Shown here piece by piece: positions 1 through 10,385 of a stretch of DNA of 64,000 nt (position 1 is its first letter; every line of letters starts with the position of its first letter). This DNA is from Deltaproteobacteria bacterium (GTDB lineage Bacteria; Myxococcota; JADLHZ01). The position numbers and the translations under genes were made by a program. A model generated the notes under the pieces. That model had not been told where the DNA came from. It did no database searches and worked only from the letters and a program-made list of their open reading frames with translations. The stretch covers positions 176,381-240,380 of the forward strand of contig JADLHZ010000084.1 in the NCBI GenBank assembly GCA_020848545.1, in the 5' to 3' direction.

Positions 1-48
1 TCTTTATGCTAGCCGGCGCGCGCCTTTAGGTCTTCCCAGGAGTGCTCC

Positions 49-2133
<2,085 letters not shown>

Positions 2134-2136
<3 letters not shown>

Positions 2137-2281
2137 GAATGGCGATACGGGCCCGTCTGCTTCGTTGCTTCCTCGTTCCGCTGCTCGACGGCCGTCCCGC
2201 TCAGTCGCCGCTAGGGCTCCCGCTACGCCTGCGCTGCTCACTTCGTCGCGCCTCGCATACGAACCCGTCTCACCATTCCTA
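2134..2281. repeat. Non-coding spacer bounded by 22-nt inverted repeats
   Basis: The whole gap between fusA and the next gene is framed by an inverted repeat. The left arm, 2134-2155, begins TAGGAATGG and includes the fusA stop. The right arm, 2260-2281, ends CCATTCCTA. By eye 18 of 22 positions pair. The roughly 100 nt between them are GC-rich with no open frame of note. It could be a long terminator-like structure or a small dispersed repeat (REP/MITE-like). Only one copy is visible here. Confidence 0.55.
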
Positions 2282-2285
2282 AACC

Positions 2286-2810
2286 ATGTTCTCAATCGTC
2301 CTAACGCTCATCGTTGCCGACGGAGGGGAAGTCCTTCGTCGGGCAACGGAGCTGACTCAATCGAAAGAGCCCGCTGCGCTCGCCGAGGCGCAGAAGCTCG
2401 TCGAGGCCGGGCTCGATGCCGGCGCCTTCGCAGCCGGCGAAGAGCGGCGGCAAGCCCGCGTGCTGCAGTGCGAAATCGCCTTCGCGCAGCACGACAAGGC
2501 GCGGTTCATCCCGTGCGGCCAGCAGCTCGCGGTCGACTTTGCCGATTCGGCCGAGGCGCTCTACTATGCCCATCTCGCCGCTTCGCTCAGCGGCAAGTAT
2601 CAGAGCGCGCGCGGTTTTTTGGACATGGCCGGGCAGAACGGCCTGCCGGCGCCCCTGGTCGAGGCGTCCGAGGAGCGCTTGAACGCGCTCGATCCACCGC
2701 CCTGGTGGCGTACATTTCCGCCGTGGCTCGTGCCTGTCTTGTTCATCCCGATCTTCAGCGGCGTCCTCGTCTGGCGGCGGAGCCGAAAATCGGGCAGCCA
2801 ACGCCCGTAG
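2286..2810 (+). CDS. Small membrane protein with TPR-like helical domain
   Basis: This 174-residue protein matches no family that I can name. It starts with a short hydrophobic stretch (MFSIVLTLIVA) that may be a signal peptide or anchor. An alanine-rich helical region follows (residues 15-125) with the spacing of TPR/Sel1-like repeats, for example EALYYAHLAASLSGKYQSA. A single C-terminal transmembrane helix (about 144-162, WLVPVLFIPIFSGVLVW) ends in a basic tail. The likely topology is a periplasmic helical domain held in the inner membrane. It lies 5 bp after the inverted repeat that follows fusA and 99 bp before a double-FHA membrane protein on the same strand, so the two may be linked. 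No clear Shine-Dalgarno sequence precedes the ATG. Confidence 0.7.
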   Translation: MFSIVLTLIVADGGEVLRRATELTQSKEPAALAEAQKLVEAGLDAGAFAAGEERRQARVLQCEIAFAQHDKARFIPCGQQLAVDFADSAEALYYAHLAASLSGKYQSARGFLDMAGQNGLPAPLVEASEERLNALDPPPWWRTFPPWLVPVLFIPIFSGVLVWRRSRKSGSQRP

Positions 2811-2909
2811 CCCAGGGTATGCGCTCAGCAAATCTCTTGTGAGGCCGAGTGAGCGCGGGTACTTTTTCTTTTGGACCGCCCACCGGCAGAGGCCAGCAAC
2901 GGGAGCTCG

Positions 2910-4835
2910 ATGTTTACGCTCAGTGTCGAGGACGACCAGGGTCGCAAAACGGAGCTCACCTTCAGCCCACCGGGTCTGACGATCGGTCGCGCAAAAGACA
3001 ATCAGCTGCGCCTGAACGAACGGAACGTCTCGCGCAAGCACGCCCGCATCAACGCAGCCAACGGCGCCGTCATCATCGAAGATCTCGACTCCTACAACGG
3101 CGTCAAAGTGAACGGCGACCGCGTCACCGGCAAGGCGACGCTCTACCTCGGCGATCACATCCAGCTCGGCGACTTCAAGCTGCAGCTCTCGGGCGACGCC
3201 TTGCGCCCGCGGCCGGAAGAGATCACGCAAAAGACGCAGATCCCGAAGCGCGAGAACGAAGAAGTGACGAACACCGAGCCGATGGTGGTCGCGCCGCTCG
3301 TCAACACCGGGCCGCAGCAACAAATGCAGCCGCCCGTGCAAGCGCCGCCGCCGGTGCCGGCGTCTTCGACGCGCGCGAGGAACGAAGGCAACTTCGACGA
3401 GAGCACCGCGCTCATTCGCCTGACCGACATCGCGCCGAAGAACCAAGCGCCGGCGCAGACCATCGCCGGGCCGCACCCGAAGCTCGTCTGCGTCAAGGGC
3501 CCGATGGCCGGCCGCGAGTGGCCGGTGAACAAGACCGAGATCGTGATCGGCCGCGGCCAAGAGAACGACATCGTCGTCGATCACCGCTCGCTCTCGCGCC
3601 AGCACGCGAAGATCGTCTTGAACGGCCAGGTCTATCGCGTCGTCGACTGCGGCAGCAGCAACGGCACCTTCGTCAACGGCGAGAAGTACGCGCAGGTCGA
3701 CTTGAAGCGCGGCGACGTGATGGAGCTCGGGCACATTCACCTGCGCCTCATGTGGCCGGGCGAGACGGCGCCGCCGATCGATCAGCCGGTCGACGACGCC
3801 TTCGACGAGTCGACCGAGATCTCGACGCGGCGGGCGCCGAACCCGCTGGTGACGCAAGCGCAGCAGCAACAGACGAAGAGCAACAAGGGCATGTTCATCG
3901 CCATCGGCGTCGGATCGCTCGTGGCGATCGTGGCCATCGTGCTGATCGTCGGCTTGCAGTCGGAGCCACCGGCGCCGGTGGCGGTCAACGATCCGCCCAA
4001 GCAGGCCGAGGTCGTCAAGCACGACGTGACGCCGCCGCCGCAAGAGACTGCGCCACCGCAGACGCCGCCGCCGACGCAAGCGCCGCCCGACGTTGGGACG
4101 ATCTTGAAGAAGGCGAACGCCGAGATGGCGAGTGAGCAGTGGGAGCAAGCGATACGCATCTTGGAAGCCGGCCTCGAAGCGCAGCCGGGTCAGCTCTCGT
4201 TGAAGGCCGCGCTCGACAAGTCCGAGAAGGAGCGCTCGGCGAAGAGCGCGTTCGACGCCGGCAACTCGGCGTATCAGCGCGGCGACTACGCGGGCGCCAA
4301 GGATTCGCTGCAGCAAGTGCCCGAGTCGAGCATGTATTATCCACGCGCGACGAAGCGGCTCTCCGATCCGAAGCTGCGCGGGTCAGCGATCGCGATGGCG
4401 AAGAAAGATCGTCCGCCGCCGCAGGAGAAGCCCGAGAAGCCCGAGAAGCAAGAGAAGACCGAGAAGCAGGTCGCCAAGGCGCAGCCGAAGGAAGAAGCCG
4501 CGCCGCCCCCGAAGGAGAAGGATCCGCCGCCGGCGACGGCGCCGCCAACCGAAGCCGCGGCGAACCCGCGCGAGCAAGCGAAGAAGCTCTTCGATCAGGG
4601 GAACAAGGCGCTCTTGCAGAACAAGAACAAGGAAGCCATCGAGCTGTATTTGGAAGCGACGCGCACGGATCCGAAGTACGCGTTGCCGCACCGTGGGTTA
4701 GGGATCGCCCACGCGCGAGCGGGGAACGGCGAGGCCGCGGTCGAGCACTACAAGATCTATTTGAAGCTCGCCCCGGGTGCAGCGGATGCCGAGCAGGTGC
4801 GGAAGATTGTGCACGACTACGAGAGCCCGGAGTAG
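2910..4835 (+). CDS. Double FHA domain membrane protein with C-terminal TPRs
   Basis: FHA domains bind phosphothreonine peptides, so this is probably a target or scaffold in Ser/Thr-kinase signalling. FHA1 covers roughly residues 5-95 (IGRAKDNQL, SRKHARI, SYNGVKVNG) and FHA2 roughly 190-285 (IGRGQENDI, SRQHAKI, SSNGTFVNG). Each has the conserved GR, SR.H and NG residues. A Pro/Gln linker leads to one transmembrane helix (about 328-349), which puts the FHA domains in the cytoplasm. The outer part has TPR-like repeats (about 405-470 and 560-630) separated by a Lys/Glu/Pro-rich linker. I start at ATG 2910, preceded by GGAG, because translation there begins directly at the FHA fold. An in-frame TTG at 2871 would add 13 non-conserved residues. 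Length 641. A Hanks-type kinase gene about 6 kb downstream is a possible partner, which is inference. Confidence 0.88.
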   Translation: MFTLSVEDDQGRKTELTFSPPGLTIGRAKDNQLRLNERNVSRKHARINAANGAVIIEDLDSYNGVKVNGDRVTGKATLYLGDHIQLGDFKLQLSGDALRPRPEEITQKTQIPKRENEEVTNTEPMVVAPLVNTGPQQQMQPPVQAPPPVPASSTRARNEGNFDESTALIRLTDIAPKNQAPAQTIAGPHPKLVCVKGPMAGREWPVNKTEIVIGRGQENDIVVDHRSLSRQHAKIVLNGQVYRVVDCGSSNGTFVNGEKYAQVDLKRGDVMELGHIHLRLMWPGETAPPIDQPVDDAFDESTEISTRRAPNPLVTQAQQQQTKSNKGMFIAIGVGSLVAIVAIVLIVGLQSEPPAPVAVNDPPKQAEVVKHDVTPPPQETAPPQTPPPTQAPPDVGTILKKANAEMASEQWEQAIRILEAGLEAQPGQLSLKAALDKSEKERSAKSAFDAGNSAYQRGDYAGAKDSLQQVPESSMYYPRATKRLSDPKLRGSAIAMAKKDRPPPQEKPEKPEKQEKTEKQVAKAQPKEEAAPPPKEKDPPPATAPPTEAAANPREQAKKLFDQGNKALLQNKNKEAIELYLEATRTDPKYALPHRGLGIAHARAGNGEAAVEHYKIYLKLAPGAADAEQVRKIVHDYESPE

Positions 4836-4846
4836 CGTCACGTAGC

Positions 4847-5006
4847 CGTTGACGTCGCCGTCGCCGTCGCCGTGGCCGATCGAGTAAGAAGCCCGCGAAG
4901 CCAAGGAAGTCGGTTCGAGCGCTGTGCTCGAACCAACTATCCTTCGTGTGCATGTCCCTGTTTGTTCGGCGACGGCGACGGCGACGGCGACGTCAACGTC
5001 AACGCG
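4847..5006. repeat. Inverted GTCGCC-type hexamer repeats between convergent genes
   Basis: The gap between the FHA gene and the convergent Cys-rich lipoprotein gene starts with CGTTGACGTCGCCGTCGCCG (4847-4866). The exact complement is at 4979-4998, and both arms are lengthened by more (GTCGCC)n units. The two arms could fold into a stem over about 100 nt. The same 20-mer occurs once more at 11442-11461, over the stop codon of the kinase gene. It may serve as a bidirectional terminator or be a dispersed repeat. Confidence 0.6.
4912..4934. terminator. Hairpin between convergent genes
   Basis: A perfect 9-bp stem (GGTTCGAGC / GCTCGAACC) with the 5-nt loop GCTGT. It lies inside the larger inverted repeat between two convergent genes. 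No T-run follows on either strand, so calling it an intrinsic terminator rests on position and stem quality only. The T-arm-like GGTTCGA is not part of a tRNA. Confidence 0.45.
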
Positions 5007-7541
5007 CTAAATACAATGCGTCCCGTTACACGTCTGCGCCCCGCCGCAGTCCTTGTCTGCCACGCACTTCTGCCGGCAAAACCGCGGCGCGCCACCGCCG
5101 GGATCGGCTTCGCACACGTCGCTCGCCGCGCACGCGGCATCGCCGGCGACGCCGCACTTCTTCCGGCACGCTGCCACGGTCGCAGTGAGCCCATGGTTCT
5201 GACCGAGCTGCGCCCGCGCCGCGACGTCGCATCGTGAGGCCGCGGCGCCGCACGAATCCGCCGGTGCCGCTGCGCACGCCTTCGTACACACGTGATCGAC
5301 GCAAAGCCCGGTCTGGCACTCGCTCGCGTCTTGGCAGTCTTGGCCTTCGGCGCGCGTCTCGATCAACGGCTTCAGGCAGGCGCCGACGAGCGCGCCGGCG
5401 TCGGTGGGCCGGAACACGAACTGCTTCGGCGCCGCGCAGGCCGCCGGATCGCCCGCGAACAGCGTGGCGCCAGCGACGCACGCGTTCACGTAGTCGAGCG
5501 CGTCGTCGAAGGCGTCGTCGTAGGTGAGGCGCGGGCTCAGGCCCACTTCTACGCGCGTGCAGAGCTTGCCGTCGCCGCAGTCGGCGCCGAGCGCGACCGC
5601 GCGGGGACAGGGGTCCACACAAACACCGTCCACGCACAGGTTCGAGCGACACTGGCCGGCCGTCGTGCACGCCGCGCCCGCGGCGACCATGCCCGTCGGC
5701 ACCAGACAGAGCTGGCTCGCGGCGGTGCCGGTCGTCGTGATCGGAATGCACTGCGTGGCGCCGCTGCAGTCGCTGTTATCGAGGCAGGGCCCGGCGCAGC
5801 GGCCGTTGCCGTCGTTGTCGAACAAGCAGAGCTTCGTCTGACAGCCGGTGCTCGCCGTGCAGCTCTCGCCGACGGCGGCGCCTGCGTTCGGCGTCGCGCA
5901 TACGCCGCGGTAGCTGCCGTCCGCCGCGCCGATCGGCCGGCAGATGGTGCCGCCCGGGCACGGGTTGTCCGGGCAACTGACGCCGGCGTAGCCCGGCAGG
6001 TCCATGCAGAAAGACGGCAGGTCGACCGCGTCGTCGACGTCGACCGTCGGCGTGCCGGCGGTGTCGAAGGTCTGCGGCAGCGTCTCGCACACCCGCGCCA
6101 CGGCGCCGCCGGTGCACTCGCTGTCGCCGCGGCACGGCTTGCCGCATTTTCCGGCGATGCACGCGAACGAGCGGCACGCCGCCGCGCGATCGCAAGTCCC
6201 GCCGTCGGCCTTACGCGCCGCGCACGCGCCCTGATCGCAGAAGGTCGACGCGCACGAGAGGTCGGCGTCACGCACGCTCGCTGCGGAGCACGCCGCGCCG
6301 ATCGCTTTGCCTTCGGTCAGGGCGCGCTCGCAGTGGGTGCGGAACGGCTCATAGGCACAGACGAGATCGCTCGCCGGCGCCATCGGTGCGCCCGGGCCGG
6401 CCACGCAATCGGTGTCGGCCTTGCAGAGCGCGCTGCAGTAGCCCGGCACTTCGCACATGCCGGACTCGCACAGCTTGATCTCGCCGCCGACCAGGCTCTT
6501 CCACGTCGCTGGCGTGCGCGAGTCGCCGTCTTCGTCGACCGGGTACGAGCACACTTCGTCGCTCTTGGCGTAGGTCGTGGCGACGGGCGGCGTGGTCGAG
6601 ACGACCTTTGGCAGGGCGCGGCAGACCGCGATGCTGCCGCCGTCGAAGTGGCGAGCGACCTGGCAGCTCTCGTCGGTCGGGCAGCTGCTCGCCGCCGAAT
6701 CGCACGGCCGGTACGAGCCGCGTTGCTTCGCGCAGAAGCCGACGAGGGTGCGGTTGCCGCTGTCGTTGCCTTCGACCGTCGGGACGGGGAGCAGCCGCGG
6801 CTCGCAGACGAAGCCCGGCTTGCAGTGCGAATCGTTGGCGCAGGTGGCGGCGCAGAGGTCGTCCAAGCAGAAGAAGCGATCGCACTTGATGTCGGCGTTG
6901 CAGGCCGAATAGGCGGCGCCCGGGCCGTACTTCTGGCTGCTCGAGCACACGGTCACGAAGGTGCGTGGGTCGACGTCGGCGTTGTCGAGCATGAACTGGC
7001 AAAGCTCGTCGTTGCCCGCGTTGCAGTCGCGATCGCCGGCGCAGTTCGAGGTGAGGCGCGGCAAGTTGTTGATGTCGGGCGGGATGCACGCCGTGACACC
7101 GTTGGCGATGACGTCGCACTTCGAGCCGCGCACGTCGGCGCAATCGGCGGCGCTCAGGCACTCGCGGGTGCAGACTTGGCGGCCGCCAGCGTCGCCGCAG
7201 AACAACTGCGAGCGCGCGCAGAACGGGTCGCCTTCGCCTTGGCAGCCGGCGCCGAGCTCGGCTTGCCGGCAGGCGCCGCTCGCGGGCTTGGTGCAGTAGG
7301 ACGCGTCTTCGCCGATGCGTTCGCAGCAGTAGAGCGCGTCGTCGTTGGCGCAGTCGAGATCGAGCGCGCAGGTGCGTGTACAGTAGAGCTTGTCGTCTTT
7401 GCCTTGCAGGCAGCGGTTCGACTCGCACTGGTCGTCGGTCGCGCACTCTTGGGTGTACTTCTTCTTCGGACCGCCGGCGCCGCCCGGGCACGCGAGCAAG
7501 AAGAGGGCGAGCAGGGGCAAGGCGGCGAAGCGCACAGTCAT
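5007..7541 (-). CDS. Large cysteine-rich lipoprotein
   Basis: An 844-residue exported lipoprotein. The start at 7541 gives a clean type II signal peptide (MTVRFAALPLLALFLLAC) with the acylated Cys at residue 18, and GAGGAGC lies about 10 nt upstream. Longer in-frame starts would bury the signal peptide. The mature part carries dozens of cysteines in short modules of the form C..D.DC....C....C and CTR.C....DC, for instance QECATDDQCESNRCLQ and CRSNLCVDGVCVDPC. These resemble the small disulfide knots (Dickkopf/EGF-like) in surface proteins of Myxococcota. A role in adhesion or cell-surface contact is an inference. No enzymatic motif was seen. It converges on the FHA gene and is separated from the cobalamin adenosyltransferase gene (also minus strand, upstream) by 77 bp. 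Confidence 0.85.
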   Translation of the reverse strand: MTVRFAALPLLALFLLACPGGAGGPKKKYTQECATDDQCESNRCLQGKDDKLYCTRTCALDLDCANDDALYCCERIGEDASYCTKPASGACRQAELGAGCQGEGDPFCARSQLFCGDAGGRQVCTRECLSAADCADVRGSKCDVIANGVTACIPPDINNLPRLTSNCAGDRDCNAGNDELCQFMLDNADVDPRTFVTVCSSSQKYGPGAAYSACNADIKCDRFFCLDDLCAATCANDSHCKPGFVCEPRLLPVPTVEGNDSGNRTLVGFCAKQRGSYRPCDSAASSCPTDESCQVARHFDGGSIAVCRALPKVVSTTPPVATTYAKSDEVCSYPVDEDGDSRTPATWKSLVGGEIKLCESGMCEVPGYCSALCKADTDCVAGPGAPMAPASDLVCAYEPFRTHCERALTEGKAIGAACSAASVRDADLSCASTFCDQGACAARKADGGTCDRAAACRSFACIAGKCGKPCRGDSECTGGAVARVCETLPQTFDTAGTPTVDVDDAVDLPSFCMDLPGYAGVSCPDNPCPGGTICRPIGAADGSYRGVCATPNAGAAVGESCTASTGCQTKLCLFDNDGNGRCAGPCLDNSDCSGATQCIPITTTGTAASQLCLVPTGMVAAGAACTTAGQCRSNLCVDGVCVDPCPRAVALGADCGDGKLCTRVEVGLSPRLTYDDAFDDALDYVNACVAGATLFAGDPAACAAPKQFVFRPTDAGALVGACLKPLIETRAEGQDCQDASECQTGLCVDHVCTKACAAAPADSCGAAASRCDVAARAQLGQNHGLTATVAACRKKCGVAGDAACAASDVCEADPGGGAPRFCRQKCVADKDCGGAQTCNGTHCI

Positions 7542-7618
7542 GCGGAAAGCTCCTCGGATGAAGCGCCGACTATAGTGGAGAACGGCGTGGCGCGCCATCG
7601 GTGAGGGCGACTCGGTCT

Positions 7619-8173
7619 CTAGCGCGGGATCCACTCGACTTCGGTGACGCCGGATTTATGGTTGACGGCGCGCGCCAGCACGAAGAGGTGATCGCTCAAG
7701 CGGTTCAAGTAGATGAGCACTTCGCCGCGGGCGCCGAGCTCGCGGACGAGGCAGACGGTGAAGCGTTCGGCGCGGCGTGCGACCGTGCGGGCGAAGTGCA
7801 GCGCGGCGGCCGCTTCCGTTCCCCCCGGGAGGATGAAGTGCTTCAACGCGGGGAGCTCGGCGGTGAAGGCGTCGATCTCGTTCTCGAGCGCGGTGATCTG
7901 CTCCTTCTTGATCACCGGCATCTTCGCGACCATGCCCGGCGCCGCGAGCTCGCTGCCAACCATGAACAGCTCGTTCTGCAGGCGCGCGAGGATCGCGTCG
8001 ATCGGCGCGAGCTTCTCTTCGCCGGCGAGCTGGCTGCGCACCATGCCGAGCGTGGCGTTGCACTCGTCGACGGTGCCGTAGGCGACGACGCGCGGATCGT
8101 CCTTGGTGACGCGGCCGGCGCCGAAGAGATCCGTCTCACCTTGGTCGCCGCGCTTCGTGTAGATCTTGGTCAT
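7619..8173 (-). CDS. Cob(I)alamin adenosyltransferase, PduO type
   Basis: Transfers the 5'-deoxyadenosyl group of ATP to cob(I)alamin (or cobyrinic acid diamide) to make coenzyme B12 in the cytoplasm. The 184 residues match the PduO-type ATR family in length. The N-terminal ATP loop reads TKRGDQGETDLFG (residues 5-17), followed by the cobalamin-pocket motif FILPGG, the helix RTVARRAER and the C-terminal YLNRLSDHLFVLAR, all hallmarks of the family. No other cobalamin genes are visible, so it may serve salvage. The upstream gene (8176-8655, same strand) ends 2 bp before this start codon, so the two form an operon. The alternative names cobO or pduO depend on pathway context, so no symbol is given. 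Confidence 0.93.
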   Translation of the reverse strand: MTKIYTKRGDQGETDLFGAGRVTKDDPRVVAYGTVDECNATLGMVRSQLAGEEKLAPIDAILARLQNELFMVGSELAAPGMVAKMPVIKKEQITALENEIDAFTAELPALKHFILPGGTEAAAALHFARTVARRAERFTVCLVRELGARGEVLIYLNRLSDHLFVLARAVNHKSGVTEVEWIPR

Positions 8174-8175
8174 GG

Positions 8176-8655
8176 TCAGGCCTGCGCTTGGTGGGACTGC
8201 GCTTCATTCAGGTGTCGATCGATGACTTTGCCGAGGCCGGGCACCGCTGCTTGCACATGGTCCTTCGCCGACGGCCGCAGCTTGTCGTAGGCCTTCTTCA
8301 TCGTTTGGTTCTGCGCCCGCTGCGCCTTCTCGTCGGTGAACGAAAGCAAGGCGTCGGCCACGTTCGCCGGCTCTTTGTTGAGCAGCGCTGAAAACGGCTG
8401 GCCTCCGCCCTCTTGCAGGTAGCGCACGTAGTAGGGCTCGAGCTTCGAGATGAAGCCGTTCAAGAGCGTCGACACGCTCTCCTTGATGATGCCCTTCTTG
8501 ATCGCTTTGACGACGCCGTAGGCGCCTTTGATCGCCAGGCCCGAGAAGCCGGACTTTCGCCCGACTTCGTCGTCGATGAGTTGCACGCAGTCGTCGACCA
8601 CGCGTTCGCGCCGTGCCTTGTCTTCTAGGAGCTCGCCGAGAGTTTTCGCTGCCAT
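8176..8655 (-). CDS. Conserved hypothetical, possibly DUF6918-like
   Basis: A soluble, helical protein of 159 residues without signal peptide or transmembrane segment. I start at ATG 8655 (MAAKTLGELLEDKARR). Upstream in-frame codons read through low-quality sequence that overlaps the divergent part of the neighbour. The middle has a Gly/Lys-rich amphipathic stretch (FSGLAIKGAYGVVKAIKKGIIKE, split here by description only) that could touch membranes, and the C-terminus is Gln/Ala-rich. It reminds me of a family annotated DUF6918, but I am unsure. The gene sits 2 bp upstream of the cobalamin adenosyltransferase gene and is surely co-transcribed with it. That does not prove a common function. 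Confidence 0.75.
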   Translation of the reverse strand: MAAKTLGELLEDKARRERVVDDCVQLIDDEVGRKSGFSGLAIKGAYGVVKAIKKGIIKESVSTLLNGFISKLEPYYVRYLQEGGGQPFSALLNKEPANVADALLSFTDEKAQRAQNQTMKKAYDKLRPSAKDHVQAAVPGLGKVIDRHLNEAQSHQAQA

Positions 8656-8702
8656 ATTGTGGCGCTTAAGCTGGGCGCCGGCCGCTGTCCAGGCAAGGCG
8701 AT

Positions 8703-9473
8703 TCAGTTCGTTTTCAGGGGACGGCGTTCGCCCGGCACCGGCGCCGGCGTCGTGTCGAACGCGCGGGCGTCGGTGCGCGAAGGCTCGGGGACGATGACCG
8801 GCTGGGCGGCGATCGCTGGCTGCGCGGTGATTTGCATGGACGCGAGCGACTCGTCGCCCGGTGGCACGTGCAGCGGAAAGTACACGCCGATGTCGACGCA
8901 CTTCGTTTCGTTGCTCCCACAGCGCACGCGCACGACCCAGCTCGATTGCTGCTTCACGCTCGTATGCAGGTCGTAGCGATACGAGGTCTGGCCGCGGCTC
9001 TGGCGCGCCGTCGTCGCCTTCTTCGGCAGGCGCAGCCCCACGCGAAGGGCGAGGGCGTCGCGCGGCCATGGCTTACACGGCATCACGGTGCGCGAGCGGA
9101 CAACCGTCTCGAACTCCTCGAGGCGAATCGACGCCAAGTGCGCTCGGCCGCGCTGATAGACGACCTCCAGCGAGCCTTCGGTGCCGCCCCAAAAGTAGCG
9201 TTGGCTGACGCCGTCCTGCTGGTCGGCGATGTCCAAGCGCGCGAAGGTGCCGCCGTCCGGCAGTTGGTTCGTTTCGGCGGCGGGCGGGCCGAGGAGCGGA
9301 GACAAGATCGCCCGCACTTCCCTGGGATTACGCCCGTAGAGCTTGTTGACGTCGACCGCCGGTGGTTGGCACTGCCGCAGCTGCGAAGCGTCCGCGGCGC
9401 CGGCAGCGCTGACGGCGAGGACAATCGCGCAGAAGGGCGCGACCCGGGAGACGATCCTCGGCAAGCAGTCCAT
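8703..9473 (-). CDS. Exported hypothetical protein
   Basis: A 256-residue protein with a Sec-type signal peptide (about residues 1-29, hydrophobic core PFCAIVLAVSAAGAA, cleavage near ADA-SQ). The mature part shows no family that I recognise. It contains four cysteines (QLRQCQPP, TVMPCKPW, VRVRCGSNETKC) that could form two disulfides, and a Pro-rich C-terminus. The segment about residues 40-110 (LYGRNPREVRAILSPLLGPP, then an aromatic stretch with RYFWGG and LEVVYQRG) looks like a small beta-rich domain of the kind that computes difference terms, but that is only an impression. It is divergent from the lipoprotein gene at 9587, so the 113 bp between the two starts should hold both promoters. 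Confidence 0.72.
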   Translation of the reverse strand: MDCLPRIVSRVAPFCAIVLAVSAAGAADASQLRQCQPPAVDVNKLYGRNPREVRAILSPLLGPPAAETNQLPDGGTFARLDIADQQDGVSQRYFWGGTEGSLEVVYQRGRAHLASIRLEEFETVVRSRTVMPCKPWPRDALALRVGLRLPKKATTARQSRGQTSYRYDLHTSVKQQSSWVVRVRCGSNETKCVDIGVYFPLHVPPGDESLASMQITAQPAIAAQPVIVPEPSRTDARAFDTTPAPVPGERRPLKTN

Positions 9474-9586
9474 GCCACATCATCGGCCAGGCTCAGGCGA
9501 AGGTTGCGCTGTCGCCTGTTTCCCCACAAAGTGCTTGACGCATCTGGACGAGGTGTTTATGGTGCGCCGCGTCAAAGGGCAGACAT

Positions 9587-10366
9587 ATGCGAATGTTCGT
9601 TCATTTCGGCCTGATTCTCGGGCTTCTGACAGCCTGCGGCGGCCAAGGCTCGCTGCGCCGGAGCATCGTCGGCAATCCGACGTGCGAGGACGACAATGTT
9701 TGCGCGGTCGGCGCCCTCTGCGTGGACGGCTATTGCCAGGCGCCGCTCTCGCCGCTGCAAGCGGTGCCGGATCTGCGCGAACGTTCGAGCACGGCGCTCC
9801 TCGAAGCCATCGGCCAAAGCCCGTTCGCGAGCGCGAAGAATGGCGCCTTCACCCTGAAGTTCTCGGTCTCGGGCGCGCCCGGCAGCGACCTCAAGGACGC
9901 CGTCGATCAGGCAAAATTGCGCGCGCGCTTCGTCGATGGCGGCGTGCGCCTCTGGGGCCTCGAGCTCGACGCGAAGGGCGGCCCGGTGACGGTGCCGACG
10001 TCCAACGGCGATCGCATCTACTTCGTGACCGACGTGCGGGTGCGCAGCGAGAACGAGATCTTCGTGCCGCTCGTCGATGGCGACTTCCCGCGGGCGACGG
10101 CCAGCGCGACCATGAGGCTCACGATCAGCGCCGCGGTCGGCGCCAACGAGACGGACACCATTCGCCTCACCGCAGAGCTCGAAAACGTCGAGTGCAAGCT
10201 CGAGTTCACGGCGAGCCCCGACGATCGCCGGCTGCACGCGCGCATCGTCGTCGCCGAGCTGCGTGAGCTCTACGGCCTCAGCGGCAGCCCGCTCAGCATC
10301 GGCGGGCTCGGCGCCGATGCCGACCTGTTTGGCGCCGTCGTCCCGGAACGTTGGCTCCAGCCCTAA
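9587..10366 (+). CDS. Hypothetical lipoprotein
   Basis: A 259-residue predicted lipoprotein. The signal peptide MRMFVHFGLILGLLTACGG has a lipobox (LLTAC) with the acylated Cys at residue 17. A short two-disulfide motif follows (TCEDDNVCAVGALCVDGYCQ), similar to one module of the Cys-rich lipoprotein at 5007-7541. The remainder (about 60-255) is a beta-rich domain without catalytic motif that I can name. It contains the regularly spaced phrases RLWGLELDAKGGPV and RIYFVTDVRVRSENEIFVPL. The stop is 19 bp upstream of the kinase gene, so the two may be co-transcribed and the lipoprotein could be the outer reporter for the kinase. That last point is inference from spacing alone. Confidence 0.78.
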   Translation: MRMFVHFGLILGLLTACGGQGSLRRSIVGNPTCEDDNVCAVGALCVDGYCQAPLSPLQAVPDLRERSSTALLEAIGQSPFASAKNGAFTLKFSVSGAPGSDLKDAVDQAKLRARFVDGGVRLWGLELDAKGGPVTVPTSNGDRIYFVTDVRVRSENEIFVPLVDGDFPRATASATMRLTISAAVGANETDTIRLTAELENVECKLEFTASPDDRRLHARIVVAELRELYGLSGSPLSIGGLGADADLFGAVVPERWLQP

Positions 10367-10385
10367 CGCCCGGTAAACTTCGCGC

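Noticed and set aside
4912..4934. tRNA T-arm
   Set aside because: The hairpin loop is five bases and no cloverleaf can be drawn around it; better read as a terminator-type hairpin.
7542..7634. Upstream start of the Cys-rich lipoprotein
   Set aside because: It would add 31 residues before a perfect lipoprotein signal peptide that has its own ribosome binding site.
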